A stretch of 64,000 bases of DNA from Roseovarius confluentis (GCF_002917925.1 NZ_PPFE01000002.1:124001-188000); one strand, 5' to 3'; shown: positions 17,604 to 27,400, counted from the stretch's first letter. A program made the numbers and translations. The notes: generated by a model from the letters alone, not told the origin.

Positions 17604-19352
17604 TCAGTCGGGCGCGCGCAACCCTTCTTTTCGGATGCGGCGCAGAACCGTTGACCGGTTCACCCCCAATCGACGTGCGGCACGGGCCATGTTCCAGTTA
17701 CAGGCGTCCAGAACCGCCTCCAGATCCTGCTCGTGAGCGCGAGACTGCGGGGCCGGAGGTAGGTCGGGCAGATCGATCACGTTGGTTTCCGCCATTGCGC
17801 AGGCCACATCCAGTACATTGCCAAGTTCGCGCAGGTTGCCTGGCCAGGTGCGCGCAGTCAGTTCGGCCCGCGCCGAAGGCGTCAGGCGCATTTCTCCGCC
17901 GCGGCGCCGCCCAAGCAGGCGGTCAATCAACCAGCCAAGGTCCTGCCTTTCGCGCAGAGGCGGCAGTTCCAGCGCGGCGCCGGACAGGCGGAAATAAAGA
18001 GCAGATGGCATGATCTCCTGCGTCATCAGGTCAGACGGCGAGAATGCGGTGGTCGAAATCGGGCGCAAATCCGAATGCGCATCCAAAAGGCCCGCCAGAG
18101 CCCTTGCGGTGTCTGGCTGCAAATCCTCAATTCGGCGCAGCAGCAACGTGCCCGGTCCCGACTGTCCAGCAAGCGCGTCACGCATCTCTTCGGGGTGCGT
18201 TCCGGCACAATCAATGGCAACGAAACGACCGCGTCGAGATGCCATGTGAATGGCACGGGCCAGCTTGGTCTTGCCACTGCCGCTTTCGCCGCAGATGAGC
18301 AACGGCACCTGCGTCGGCGCGAGCCGGTCCGCCTGCGACAAAAGCCGGATCAAGGTTGGATCGCTTCCAGCCAGAGTTGCATGGAAACCGCTTAGCGCAC
18401 GTTTTTCCGAAGCCTCCGCTCCCATGTGCGCCCTGCGCGGAGCCTGTGGCGATATAGCATGGCCGAACACGGCGCCTCCGTCTCCCAAAGCCACGACTCT
18501 TTCTTCAGTGGGGCGATCTCGCATCAGGTCAGGCAGGTCATCGACGTTCAATCCAAGAAGACTGTCGATCCTTTCACCGATAAGGCTCTTGCCACGCGAC
18601 AGCATCCGTGTTGCGGCGCGCGTGGCCCCGATCACCCGACCTGACCCATCGAGTGATACGGCCGCTTCCGGGTCGACGTCGAGGAATTCGGGGCTGGAGG
18701 AAAACCTCAGCACCCACTCGCGACGGCTGGCTGCCATGAGATTCGCCATTTCGACCCGCCTGGCGGCCGCCGTAACCAGGGACATGGCAAGGTTCTGGCT
18801 ACTTTTCGGGGCCGGAGAGCGCAGCAGAGAGATATCCAGCACTGCCGCGAGTTGCCCGAGGCTGTCGTAGATCGGCGCTGCGGTACATGACAGCCCCGTG
18901 TGCGCGTTTCCAAAGTGATCGTCCTGATGCACGGTCACCGGCTCTCCGGTGAAGATGCAAGCGCCGACACCGCAGGTGCCAGCAATATCTTCGGACCAGT
19001 TCGAGCCGAGGTAAAGACCTGCGTTGCGCAACTCGTCGACAAACAGATCGTCGCCGAAAAAATCGACACAGACGCCTTGTGCATCAGTCAACAACAGAAC
19101 GTAGTTCTGTCCTGTGACCTGACGAAACAGGCTTTGCAGGCTGGAGCGCGCCGCGCCGATCATCCAATCAGCCTGATCGCGGTGAATGCGAAACTCCGTG
19201 TCCGTTACAATATGGGCTGGATCACTGCGAGTTGGGTCCATTCCATAGAGCTCGACGCAACGACGCCAGGAGGCATCCACGTAACCGTCTCGACCAGACG
19301 CGTGACCGTCCAGAACCTGCGCAATTTCCTCGACATGATGACGCTCAACCAT
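17604..19352 (-). CDS. AcoR-like Fis-family transcriptional regulator lacking the GAFTGA loop
   Basis: A 582-residue regulator with the layout of acetoin/alkanol activators: N-terminal helical region, GAF-like sensor (residues ~70-190, including SNWSEDIAGTCGVGACIFTG), a PAS-like part, an AAA+ domain and a C-terminal Fis-type helix-turn-helix (LDACNWNMARAARRLGVNRS). Walker A is intact (GESGSGKT). However, the usual GAFTGA sigma-54 contact loop is missing, and the Walker B region reads GPGTLLLRRIEDL instead of GGTLFLDEIGDL. It therefore may not work with sigma-54, and may have reduced ATPase activity. It precedes the monooxygenase gene, which it most likely controls. Confidence 0.85.
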   Translation of the reverse strand: MVERHHVEEIAQVLDGHASGRDGYVDASWRRCVELYGMDPTRSDPAHIVTDTEFRIHRDQADWMIGAARSSLQSLFRQVTGQNYVLLLTDAQGVCVDFFGDDLFVDELRNAGLYLGSNWSEDIAGTCGVGACIFTGEPVTVHQDDHFGNAHTGLSCTAAPIYDSLGQLAAVLDISLLRSPAPKSSQNLAMSLVTAAARRVEMANLMAASRREWVLRFSSSPEFLDVDPEAAVSLDGSGRVIGATRAATRMLSRGKSLIGERIDSLLGLNVDDLPDLMRDRPTEERVVALGDGGAVFGHAISPQAPRRAHMGAEASEKRALSGFHATLAGSDPTLIRLLSQADRLAPTQVPLLICGESGSGKTKLARAIHMASRRGRFVAIDCAGTHPEEMRDALAGQSGPGTLLLRRIEDLQPDTARALAGLLDAHSDLRPISTTAFSPSDLMTQEIMPSALYFRLSGAALELPPLRERQDLGWLIDRLLGRRRGGEMRLTPSARAELTARTWPGNLRELGNVLDVACAMAETNVIDLPDLPPAPQSRAHEQDLEAVLDACNWNMARAARRLGVNRSTVLRRIRKEGLRAPD

Positions 19353-19581
19353 GAGACCCTCCTGACGAACACGATAGCACGATCAAGAGATGTCCGCACA
19401 AAGGAAGACCGTTAATCAGGTTCTGGTACATAGAACCGAACGTGTTTGCATGGCGACGTCCTTTAGGAGATGGACGGAAAGCAGTCAAACTTCGCCGGTA
19501 TGCCGAACGGCAGGTCTGGGCCGTTCGCTGACGTTGCGCTTGACCCGGCCCAGTGCATGAAATACTCCTCTGAATTGTTGA

Positions 19582-19655
19582 GCGGGCGTTGTGTAATGGT
19601 AAGACCTCAGCCTTCCAAGCTGATGATACGGGTTCGATTCCCGTCGCCCGCTCCA
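19582..19655 (+). tRNA. tRNA-Gly (anticodon TCC)
   Basis: A complete cloverleaf: acceptor stem GCGGGCG pairs with CGCCCGC, the anticodon stem CAGC/GCTG encloses the loop CTTCCAA giving anticodon TCC, and the T arm is CGGGTTCGATTCCCG. A genomically encoded CCA follows the discriminator T. Confidence 0.97.
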
Positions 19656-19779
19656 GTTTTCCGACGCCTGACTGCCTTTCGATAGCCGTGCCCGATTGTC
19701 CGCGTGGGGGTTACACCCTTGACCCCGGCGACGTGCCCGGCCATGACAAGGGCCGGACGAAAAATACGCGCGGGGATCC

Positions 19780-21576
19780 ATGGTAAGACGGGCCGAAAAC
19801 GGCGCAGACATGATCGAGCGGGAGGGGTCGAAGCGCATGGGGGTGCTGTCGGAACTCTGGCCGTTTTTGCAACCTTACCGACGATTGCTGGCATTGGCGG
19901 TACTGGCACTTGTGATGACGGCCTGTGTTTCGCTGGTGCTGCCCTTGGCAGTGCGGCGCGTGGTCGATAATTTCTCGGTCGAGGACGGGGCAATCCTGGA
20001 CAGATATTTCCTGGCCGCGGTCGGTATTGCGGGGCTGCTCGCCATCGGAACGGGGCTGCGCTATGCGTTGGTGACGCGGCTCGGCGAACGGGTGGTGGCG
20101 GACATGCGCAAGGCGGTGTTCGACAAGGTGATCGGGCTGAGCCCGGCCTTTTACGAGCGTACCATGACGGGCGAGATCCTGAGCCGCGTGACCACGGATA
20201 CGACGCTGATCCTTTCGGTGATCGGATCGTCGATTTCGATCGCGCTTCGCAACTTGCTGATCTTTGCGGGCGGGCTGGCGCTGATGCTGTTCACCTCGGC
20301 CAAGCTGACCGGGATGGTGCTGCTCTTGGTGCCGCTGATCATCGTGCCGATCCTGACGCTGGGGCGGAGGCTGCGCAAATTGAGCCGAGAGAACCAGGAC
20401 TGGATCGCGGCCAGTTCAGGCAATGCCTCCGAGGCGCTCTTGAACGTGCAGACGGTGCAGGCTTTCACCCACGAAGGGGCCAGCCGGGCGGCGTTCTCGG
20501 ACGTGACGGAGCGGAGCTTTGACGTGGCCCGGCGGCGTATCTGGGTGCGGGCGCTGATGACGGTTATCGTTATTTTCCTTGTGTTTACGGGCATTGTCTG
20601 CGTGCTCTGGATCGGGGCACGGGACGTTCGCGCCGGCGAGATGACGGCGGGCACACTTGTGCAGTTCGTCATCTACTCGGTCATGGTGGCCGGTGGCGTG
20701 GCGGCCCTGTCGGAGATCTGGGGGGAGTTGCAGCGGGCGGCCGGGGCGACGGAACGGCTGGTGGAGCTGTTGCAGGCCGAGGACGAGGTACAGGATCCGG
20801 TCCGGCCCGAGACGCTGCCGCGTCCGGTCAAGGGGCGCGTCGCCTTCGAGAATGTCAGCTTCACCTATCCCACGAGGCCGGATGCCCCGGCGCTGCATGA
20901 ATTGAACCTGGTAATCGAACCCGGGGAGACGGTGGCGCTTGTGGGGCCGTCCGGGGCGGGCAAGACCACGATCATCCAGATGATCCAGCGTTTTTATGAC
21001 CCGCAATCGGGGCAGGTGACGCTCGACGGTGTATCGCTCGATCAGATGGCGCGACCGGACTTCCGGGCGGAACTGTCGCTGGTGCCGCAGGAACCGGTGA
21101 TCTTTGCCGCCTCGGCGCGTGACAACATCCGGTTCGGGCGGATCGACGCAGAGGATTCCGAAGTCGAGGCCGCGGCAAGGGCTGCCGCGGCACACGAGTT
21201 CATCATGGCGTTGCCGGAGGGGTATGACACGTACCTGGGCGAGCGCGGTGTGATGCTGTCGGGCGGGCAGAAACAAAGGGTGGCGATTGCCCGCGCGATC
21301 CTGCGGGATGCACCCGTGCTGTTGCTGGACGAGGCGACCTCGGCGCTGGATGCCGAGAGCGAACGGGCGGTGCAGCAGGCGGTCGACGGGCTGGCCAAGG
21401 ATCGTACGACGGTGATCGTGGCGCACCGGCTGGCCACGGTGAAGAAGGCCGACCGGATCATCGTGATGGAGCAGGGGCGCATCGTGGCGGAAGGCACGCA
21501 TGACAGCCTGGTGGCCGAGGACGGGCTGTATGCCCGGCTGGCGCGGTTGCAGTTCACGGACGGGGCGGCGGCGTAA
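19780..21576 (+). CDS. ABC exporter half-transporter, MsbA/multidrug type
   Basis: A 598-residue fused membrane-ATPase protein. The N-terminal six-helix domain spans residues ~25-320 (LLALAVLALVMTACVSLVLP to SEIWGELQRAAGATERL). The ATPase has Walker A GPSGAGKTT, Q-loop LVPQEPVIF, signature LSGGQKQR, Walker B VLLLDEATSALD and switch His in VAHRL. It probably acts as a homodimer exporting a lipid or hydrophobic compound across the inner membrane. The ATG at 19810 (MIEREGSKRM) is an alternative start. It follows tRNA-Gly by ~125 bases and precedes bciA. Confidence 0.9.
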   Translation: MVRRAENGADMIEREGSKRMGVLSELWPFLQPYRRLLALAVLALVMTACVSLVLPLAVRRVVDNFSVEDGAILDRYFLAAVGIAGLLAIGTGLRYALVTRLGERVVADMRKAVFDKVIGLSPAFYERTMTGEILSRVTTDTTLILSVIGSSISIALRNLLIFAGGLALMLFTSAKLTGMVLLLVPLIIVPILTLGRRLRKLSRENQDWIAASSGNASEALLNVQTVQAFTHEGASRAAFSDVTERSFDVARRRIWVRALMTVIVIFLVFTGIVCVLWIGARDVRAGEMTAGTLVQFVIYSVMVAGGVAALSEIWGELQRAAGATERLVELLQAEDEVQDPVRPETLPRPVKGRVAFENVSFTYPTRPDAPALHELNLVIEPGETVALVGPSGAGKTTIIQMIQRFYDPQSGQVTLDGVSLDQMARPDFRAELSLVPQEPVIFAASARDNIRFGRIDAEDSEVEAAARAAAAHEFIMALPEGYDTYLGERGVMLSGGQKQRVAIARAILRDAPVLLLDEATSALDAESERAVQQAVDGLAKDRTTVIVAHRLATVKKADRIIVMEQGRIVAEGTHDSLVAEDGLYARLARLQFTDGAAA

Positions 21577-21583
21577 GGCGGGG

Positions 21584-21630
21584 CCAAAAGCTTTGTGAAA
21601 GCTTTTGGCAAATCCTTTTTGAAAGGATTT
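21584..21630. repeat. Paired perfect palindromes (double hairpin)
   Basis: Two adjacent hairpins. The first is CCAAAAGCTTT-GTG-AAAGCTTTTGG (21584-21608), the second AAATCCTTT-TTG-AAAGGATTT (21610-21630). They follow the ABC exporter stop. The arrangement is matched by another pair at 43563-43607 in the phn operon. It could terminate transcription in both directions; the runs of T are inside the stems. Confidence 0.75.
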
Positions 21631-21717
21631 CAGCGGTGCGCCGACCGTGAGTGCTCCTCGTTTGGTTTGCAACCGTGGCTTGGTGTAGTCTTGGCAAGCC
21701 ATGACCGGGTTTCATTG

Positions 21718-22704
21718 ATGCAAGACGATCCAGCCTACCTTTCAAAGCCCTCGGGCGCGTCGGTGCGTGTTGTGCTTTTGGGCGCGAGCGGCACGATCGG
21801 GCGGGCGGTTCTTGAGGCGTTGCTGGCGGATGCGCATGATGTGATCTGCCCGCTGCGTCGCGCGGACCCGGCGGTATCCGAACGCGTTCGGTGCGTCGTC
21901 GGGGACGTGTCGGCGCCGGATCTTTTGGCCGAGGCGATGCACGGGGCCGATGTGGTGATCAGTTGCCTGGCGTCGCGGTCGGGCGCGCCCGGCGATGCGT
22001 GGGCAGTGGATCATGGGCTGAACGCGGCGGCCTTGCGAGCGGCGAAGGCACGGGAGGTGCGCCGTTTCGTGTTGTTGTCGGCGATCTGCGTGCAGAAGCC
22101 GGTGCTGGCGTTCCAGAAGGCCAAGCTGGCCTTCGAGGCGGAATTGCAGGCCTCGGACCTGTGCCACGTGATCGTGCGTCCGACGGCATTTTTCAAATCG
22201 CTGTCCGGGCAGGTGGACAGGATGCGCGCAGGCAAGCCGTACCTTGCATTCGGTGACGGCCGGTTGACTGCCTGCAAGCCGATAAGCGACGCCGATTTGG
22301 CGCAATTCTTGGTGAACGCGCTGACGAATCCGGCCTGTGACAACCGCATCCTGCCGGTGGGCGGGCCCGGTCCGGCGCTGACGCCCGAAGAACAGGGCCG
22401 GTTGCTGGCCGATTCGCTGGGCGTGCCGTTCCGGATGAAGCGGGTGCCCGTGGGTTTGCTTGACGCTATCATTGCCACACTGAGTGTTACCGGAAGGTTA
22501 AACAGGCGCGCCCGGGCCAAGACGGAGCTGGCGCGGATCGGGCGGTACTACGCGACCGAGTCTATGCTGGTCTGGGATGACACCCGGCAATGCTATGATG
22601 CTGACGCCACGCCGGAATTCGGGCAGGACCGTTTGGGGGACTTCTATGCAAGGCTCGCGGCGGGTGAGATCGTGCTGGAGCGGGGCGACCATGCGGTGTT
22701 CTGA
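21718..22704 (+). CDS. bciA: Divinyl (bacterio)chlorophyllide a 8-vinyl reductase, BciA type
   Basis: A 328-residue NAD(P)-binding protein of the atypical short-chain dehydrogenase class: VVLLGASGTIGRAVLEALLA is the nucleotide site. Diagnostic BciA features are VFQKAKLxFE-type FQKAKLAFEAELQ (catalytic Lys region) followed by HVIVRPTAFFKSLSGQVDRM. BciA reduces the C8 vinyl group of divinyl (proto)chlorophyllide with NADPH during bacteriochlorophyll synthesis, so the host is probably an aerobic anoxygenic phototroph. Other photosynthesis genes are not in the window. The start is uncertain; the ATG at 21718 gives MQDDPAYLSK and has only a weak ribosome site. Confidence 0.82.
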   Translation: MQDDPAYLSKPSGASVRVVLLGASGTIGRAVLEALLADAHDVICPLRRADPAVSERVRCVVGDVSAPDLLAEAMHGADVVISCLASRSGAPGDAWAVDHGLNAAALRAAKAREVRRFVLLSAICVQKPVLAFQKAKLAFEAELQASDLCHVIVRPTAFFKSLSGQVDRMRAGKPYLAFGDGRLTACKPISDADLAQFLVNALTNPACDNRILPVGGPGPALTPEEQGRLLADSLGVPFRMKRVPVGLLDAIIATLSVTGRLNRRARAKTELARIGRYYATESMLVWDDTRQCYDADATPEFGQDRLGDFYARLAAGEIVLERGDHAVF

Positions 22705-22763
22705 ACTGGTCAAGCGCATGCGGATCGGGTAGGGGAAGCCCTTATGACAAAAGGCTTCGCATC

Positions 22764-23672
22764 ATGACCCAACGCGCCGGTTTCATCGCCCTCATCGGGG
22801 AGCCCAATGCGGGCAAGTCCACGCTGCTCAACCGCATGGTGGGCGCGAAGGTCAGCATCGTGACGCACAAGGTGCAGACCACCCGCGCGCGTATCAGGGG
22901 GGTTGCGATCGAAGGCGACGCGCAGCTTGTCTTCGTCGATACGCCGGGGCTGTTCGCGCCGCGCCGCAGGCTGGATCGGGCGATGGTCGCCGCGGCCTGG
23001 AGCGGCGCGGCGGATGCGGACGTGGTCGTCCTGCTGGTCGAGGCGCATCGGGGCGTGACCGAAGGGGTCGAGAAGATCCTGGACGGGCTGGATGAATTGC
23101 CCAAGGGGCGGCGCGTGGCGCTGGCGATCAACAAGATCGACCGGGTGCAGTCCGAGGTGCTGTTGGGGCTGACCAAGGAACTGAATGAACGGCATGATTT
23201 CGTGGAGACTTTCATGATTTCCGCCGAGAAGGGGCATGGTGTCGAGGACCTGCGCAAGTGGTTGGCGAAGGAGATGCCCGAGGGGCCTTGGCTTTATCCA
23301 GAGGACCAGATTGCGGACCTGCCGATGCGGATGATCGCTGCCGAGATGACGCGCGAAAAGCTGACCCTGCGGCTGCACCAGGAACTGCCCTATCAGTTGA
23401 CGGTGGAGACCGAGAACTGGGAAGAGCGCGAGGACGGGTCGGCACGGATCGACCAGGTGATCTATGTCATGCGGGACGGTCACAAGGGTATCGTGCTGGG
23501 CAAAAAAGGCGAGACAATCAAGGCGGTTAGCCAGGCGGCGCGCACCGAGTTGGAAGAGTTCCTGGGGCGGCGGGTTCACCTGTTCACGCAAGTCAAAGTG
23601 CGGCCCAACTGGTTGGACGAGGCCGAGCGGTATTCCGAGATGGGCCTTGATTTCAAGGACGGGAACGGGTGA
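22764..23672 (+). CDS. era: GTPase Era
   Basis: A 302-residue GTPase for 16S rRNA maturation and 30S assembly. The G motifs are GEPNAGKST (G1), QTTRARIRG (G2), DTPG (G3) and NKID (G4). The C-terminal KH domain is present, with the conserved GHKGIVLGKKGETIK. Size matches the family. The usual rnc-era-recO order is broken up here: bciA lies upstream, and a DUF1491 gene and a large minus-strand VWA gene lie between era and recO. Confidence 0.96.
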   Translation: MTQRAGFIALIGEPNAGKSTLLNRMVGAKVSIVTHKVQTTRARIRGVAIEGDAQLVFVDTPGLFAPRRRLDRAMVAAAWSGAADADVVVLLVEAHRGVTEGVEKILDGLDELPKGRRVALAINKIDRVQSEVLLGLTKELNERHDFVETFMISAEKGHGVEDLRKWLAKEMPEGPWLYPEDQIADLPMRMIAAEMTREKLTLRLHQELPYQLTVETENWEEREDGSARIDQVIYVMRDGHKGIVLGKKGETIKAVSQAARTELEEFLGRRVHLFTQVKVRPNWLDEAERYSEMGLDFKDGNG

Positions 23673-23690
23673 TCGGCCTTGACGCAGATG

Positions 23691-23713
23691 CCCCGGATCG
23701 AAGTCCGGGGCGG
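23691..23713. repeat. CCCGG-type palindrome, diverged copy
   Basis: CCCCGGATCGAAGTCCGGGG followed by CGGG, a diverged relative of the CCCGGGTCAAGCCCGGGACGGG element found at 24256, 47618 and 54695. It lies in the short gap between era and the DUF1491 gene. Confidence 0.5.
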
Positions 23714-23721
23714 GAGGCGCC

Positions 23722-24054
23722 ATGAGCCGACTGACGGCGGAGTTCTGGGTGCACGCCTACCTGGCACGGCTGCGGTTGATGGATATCCCGGCCTTCGTGG
23801 TGGCGCATGGCGATGACACCGGCGGGGCGGTGCTGGTGAAGCTGAACACGCTGGATGGGCAAGCGGCTGTTTTTCAACGCTCTTTCGACCTGATGAGCGG
23901 CGCGCGGACTTGGGTTACGCTGGCCGAGGGGGACGAGCGGGACGTCGATCAGGCCGTGGCGAAACAGCGGTCTTTCGATCCCGATCTTTGGGTGGTCGAG
24001 GTGGAGGACCGTCAGGGGCGGCACCTGTTGGACGAACCGGGATTGAAGGATTAG
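23722..24054 (+). CDS. DUF1491 family protein
   Basis: A 110-residue cytoplasmic protein matching the alphaproteobacterial DUF1491 family: it opens RLTAEFWVHAYLARL, has GDDTGGAVLVKLN, and ends with SFDPDLWVVEVEDRQGRHLL. No function is known. It follows era by 49 bases on the same strand, as in many relatives, and may be cotranscribed with it. Confidence 0.85.
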   Translation: MSRLTAEFWVHAYLARLRLMDIPAFVVAHGDDTGGAVLVKLNTLDGQAAVFQRSFDLMSGARTWVTLAEGDERDVDQAVAKQRSFDPDLWVVEVEDRQGRHLLDEPGLKD

Positions 24055-24066
24055 CGCCCCCGGGGC

Positions 24067-24089
24067 GCGTGGGTTGTCACCCACCCTAC
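24067..24089. repeat. Short palindromic repeat, GTGGGT..ACCCACCCTAC family
   Basis: GCGTGGGTTGTCACCCACCCTAC sits just after the DUF1491 stop. The core GTGGGT/ACCCAC can form a hairpin. It is one of at least nine related copies in the window, all in intergenic DNA and mostly just past a gene end. Confidence 0.75.
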
Positions 24090-24255
24090 AAAGGTTAATG
24101 GGATCGGTTTGGGCGGAAACGGAACGTCGGTATCGCGTCGGTATCCGGGTGGTATGGCGACGGTGCGTTTTTCACGGTTTTGGCGGGTTAACGGGGCGCG
24201 CGCGGTAAAGCGGCAGTTAATGCGACGTGCGCAGCGGGTGGCCGCGAAGCAGGGA

Positions 24256-24281
24256 GGTCCCGGGTCAAGCCCGGGACGGGC
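24256..24281. repeat. CCCGGGTCAAGCCCGGGACGGG repeat copy
   Basis: A GC-rich palindromic repeat with the core TCCCGGGTCAAGCCCGGGA and a trailing CGGGC. Closely related copies occur at 47618-47640 and 54695-54725. It lies in the convergent gap between the DUF1491 and VWA genes. Confidence 0.7.
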
Positions 24282-24340
24282 GGGGATATTGGCAAGGGAC
24301 CGCCAGACCGCTCGGACGGTCTGGCTCTCACGCGGCGTGG

Positions 24341-27300
24341 TTACTCTACTGTTATGACCTTGCGGGCCAGAACCTCTTGCCCCGCGACGTCGAGGAAGCG
24401 CAGTTCGTAGACGCCGGGCTCGGATGGCAGGTCGATCTGCGCGGTGGTGGCGCCGTCGGTGATCTTGACCGCCTGGAGCCAGGTGAAGATCGCCTGGTTG
24501 CCGCGCGCCAGCGTGATGCGCTGGTCGGCGCTGTTGCTGTCCACCTGCCAGCCGACGTCGATGGTGCTGCCGGGGGCCGCGCTGTCGGGGGCGGTGAGGG
24601 CGGCGCCGGTGTTGAGGGCGGCGTCCTCGGCCAGCACCTCGACCGTGTGGCGGGCCAGGACGCGGGTGCCTTCGCGCAGGACGTAACGCACCTCGTAGAG
24701 GCCGGTCTCGGCCGGGGCCTTGAGGGTGGCGGACGTGGCTTCGCGCACCGAGATGTACGTGCCGAATTTGTCGTCCGCCGCGCCCATCGGGACGAGGTTG
24801 ATGTAGTCGTTGGTGGCGACCGTGCCGGTCCAGTCCACGGTGATATCGTCGCCTGCGCGGATCTGTTCGGGGCCGGTGACCGTGACCTCGGGCGGGGTCA
24901 GTTCGATCATGGCGGTGGCCAGCACCTTGGGGCCTTCGCGCATCAGGTAGCGCAACTCGTACATGCCCGGATCGGCGGGCATGGTGAGCGCCACCTTTGA
25001 GGCGTCGCGTACCACCTGGTAGTTGCCGAATTCGTTTTCCGGCGCACCGGCGGGGACGACGACGACGTAGTCCTGCGGGTTCACGGTGCCGGTCCATTCC
25101 ACGGTGACCGACGCGCCCGTGGCGGCGCTGTCAGGGCCGGAGATTGTGACCTGCGGTTCGGTGACCTCGATCATGGCGGTGGCCATGACCTTGGGGCCTT
25201 CGCGCAGAAGGTAGCGCAGCTCGTACATGCCGGTGTCCGAGGGCGCGGTCAGCGTGGTCTCGGTGTTGTCGCGGACGACCTGGTAGTTGCCGAACTCGTT
25301 CTCCGCGGCGCCGACGGGGACGATGGTGACATAGTCCTTTGGGTTGACCGCGCCTGTCCAGCGGGCGGTGAACTGCGCGCCCGTGCTGACGGTTTCGGGA
25401 CCGGAGACGGTAACCTGCGGCTCGGTGACCTCGATCATGGCGGTGGCCATGACCTTGGGGCCTTCGCGCAGGAGATAGCGCAATTCGTACATGCCGGTAT
25501 CCGACGGGGCGACCAGGCGCGTCTCGCTGTCGTCGCGGACGGGCTGGTAGCTGCCGAAGGTGTCGGGGTCGGCCCCCACGGGGACGATGGTGACGTAATC
25601 CTTGGGGTTGACCGTGCCGGTCCAGGAGACGGTGAACTGTGCGCCGGTGGCGACGGTTTCAGGGCCGGAGACAGTGACCTCGGGGTTGGTCACCTCGATC
25701 GGGGCGGATGCCAGCACGCGCGGGCCTTCGCGCAGGACGTAGCGCAGTTCGTACATGCCGGTGTCGGAGGGCATGGTGAGCGTCACGGTGTCGTCGTCGC
25801 GCACCGGCTGATAGCTGCCATAGGTTCCGGCATCGGCGCCCACCGGCGCGATGGTGATGTAGTCCTTGGCGTTCACGGTGCCGGTCCAGCTGACCGGGAC
25901 TTGCGCGCCGGTGACGGCGGTGGCCGGGCCGCTGAGCGTGACCTCGGGCGTCAGCAGTTCGATGGTGGCGCTGGCGAGCGTCTTGGTGCCTTCGCGCTGG
26001 ATGTAGCGGATCTCGTGCATGCCGGGGTCGGCAGTGGCCAGAAGGCGACCGGAGCTGTCGTCGCGGACGGGGAAGTAGTTGGTGTAGGTGCCTTCGTCCG
26101 CGCCCATGGGGACGATGGTGATATAGTCCTTGGCGTTGACCGTGCCGGACCAGCTGACCGGGATTTCGGCGCCGGTGAGGGCGGTTTCGGGGGTCTGGAG
26201 CGTGACCTGCGGGTCGGCCACCTCGATAGGCCGGCTGGCGACGGTGCGGCTGTCGACGTTGAGGATGTAGCGGATCTCGTACATTCCGGGGTCGGCGGGG
26301 GAGGTGAGGTCGAAGCTCTCGTGCTTGTTGATGGCGCGGTAATTGGCCAGCGTGCCGGCATCGGCGCCGACAGGGACGATGGCGATATAGTCGCGCGGGT
26401 TTATGGTGGGCGACCAGCTGACGGTGACCGGGCTGCCGGTCTGGACGGTGTCGGCGGCTTGCAGGGTGACCTGGGCTGGCGTGATCTCGACCGGGTCGGT
26501 GCCGAGGACGGTTTTGGTCTCGGTACTGTAATAGCGGGCCTCGTAGGCGCCCGGCTCGCCGGGCATGGCGATGGTGACTTCGGTGTTCTTGCCGATGCGG
26601 GTGTATTGGCCAAGTTCCGTTTCGGGGGAGCCAGCGGGGGCGACGGCGATGTAATCGGCCTCGCTCACCGTGGGGTCCCAGGTGATGGTGGTGGGGCTGC
26701 CGGCGACGGCGGTGTCGGGCGCGTCGACGGTCACCTCGGGCGCCTGCGGTTCGGGCTCGGGCTCCGGTTCGGCGACGGCGGTGGCGACGGCGGAGAGGGC
26801 CGCGCCCAGTTCGTCGGCGTTGGAGGCCTGGATGTATTGCCCGCCGGTTTCCTCGGCGATGCAAGAGAGAGACGCGGTATCTTCGTCCGCGCCGAGGCCG
26901 AAGCCCACCACGTGGGCGGTAAAGCCGACGCCGCCTTTTTCCAGCGCGCGGGCCAGCTCGCACGGGTCCCGCTCGCAGCTTTCCAGACCGTCGGAGATGA
27001 GGACCACGGTGGCGGGGCGGTCGGTGTACGAAAGCTGTGTAGCCGCCTGTTCCACGGCGTCGGTCAGGGGGGTCTTGCCCGTGGGGGTGATGGACTTGAT
27101 GCGATCCAGGATTTCGCTGCGCTGGGCCGCGCCGGGCTCGACGATGACCTCGATATCGGTGCAGTCGCCGCGGCTGCGGTGGCCGTAGGCCATGAGGCCG
27201 ACGCTGCGGTCGTCGGCCCAGTCGCCCAGGAGGTTGTCGATGACATCGCGGGCGATCTCGATCTTGGCGGTGCCGTCGATCTGGCCCCACATGGAATTGG

Positions 27301-27400
27301 AGCCGTCGAACACGACCATGACATTGTCATTGGCCAGCGCCGCCGGGGCGGCCAGAAGCGTGGTGGTCAGCGCCAGGGCGCGGGTGGTGGAAAATGGCAT
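24341..27400 (-). CDS. Secreted VWA-domain protein with tandem Ig-like repeats
   Basis: A 1019-residue exported protein. The signal peptide [20 protein letters not shown] is cleaved near ALANDN. Residues ~20-215 are a von Willebrand A domain with an intact metal site ([24 protein letters not shown]). A Pro/Glu linker (EPEPEPEPQ) leads into eight clear tandem repeats of ~85-90 residues plus a diverged ninth. Each has the pattern [20 protein letters not shown], then [15 protein letters not shown] and [12 protein letters not shown]. There is no membrane anchor or sorting signal. The start at 27400 has AAGGGGG upstream. It is probably an adhesive or scaffold protein of the periplasm or surface; this is inference. 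Confidence 0.8.
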   Translation of the reverse strand: MPFSTTRALALTTTLLAAPAALANDNVMVVFDGSNSMWGQIDGTAKIEIARDVIDNLLGDWADDRSVGLMAYGHRSRGDCTDIEVIVEPGAAQRSEILDRIKSITPTGKTPLTDAVEQAATQLSYTDRPATVVLISDGLESCERDPCELARALEKGGVGFTAHVVGFGLGADEDTASLSCIAEETGGQYIQASNADELGAALSAVATAVAEPEPEPEPQAPEVTVDAPDTAVAGSPTTITWDPTVSEADYIAVAPAGSPETELGQYTRIGKNTEVTIAMPGEPGAYEARYYSTETKTVLGTDPVEITPAQVTLQAADTVQTGSPVTVSWSPTINPRDYIAIVPVGADAGTLANYRAINKHESFDLTSPADPGMYEIRYILNVDSRTVASRPIEVADPQVTLQTPETALTGAEIPVSWSGTVNAKDYITIVPMGADEGTYTNYFPVRDDSSGRLLATADPGMHEIRYIQREGTKTLASATIELLTPEVTLSGPATAVTGAQVPVSWTGTVNAKDYITIAPVGADAGTYGSYQPVRDDDTVTLTMPSDTGMYELRYVLREGPRVLASAPIEVTNPEVTVSGPETVATGAQFTVSWTGTVNPKDYVTIVPVGADPDTFGSYQPVRDDSETRLVAPSDTGMYELRYLLREGPKVMATAMIEVTEPQVTVSGPETVSTGAQFTARWTGAVNPKDYVTIVPVGAAENEFGNYQVVRDNTETTLTAPSDTGMYELRYLLREGPKVMATAMIEVTEPQVTISGPDSAATGASVTVEWTGTVNPQDYVVVVPAGAPENEFGNYQVVRDASKVALTMPADPGMYELRYLMREGPKVLATAMIELTPPEVTVTGPEQIRAGDDITVDWTGTVATNDYINLVPMGAADDKFGTYISVREATSATLKAPAETGLYEVRYVLREGTRVLARHTVEVLAEDAALNTGAALTAPDSAAPGSTIDVGWQVDSNSADQRITLARGNQAIFTWLQAVKITDGATTAQIDLPSEPGVYELRFLDVAGQEVLARKVITVE
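24344..26745 (-). repeat. Tandem ~265-bp coding repeats of the VWA protein
   Basis: Nine in-frame repeats encode the Ig-like domains. The central copies are the most alike: segments such as [20 protein letters not shown] recur identically in neighbouring units, while the first and last units are diverged. This indicates recent internal duplication or homogenisation and predicts length variation between strains. Confidence 0.8.

Noticed and set aside
19656..19779. tRNA-Gly as an integration site for a mobile element
   Set aside because: No integrase, no repeat of the tRNA 3' end and no foreign genes are seen downstream.
24344..26745. Regular repeats that could suggest a CRISPR array
   Set aside because: The repeats are ~265 bp, in frame and encode Ig-like domains; there are no short repeats with unique spacers and no cas genes.
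25659..27290. 543-codon minus-strand frame inside the VWA gene
   Set aside because: Arg-rich alternative frame of a repetitive gene; no start signal.
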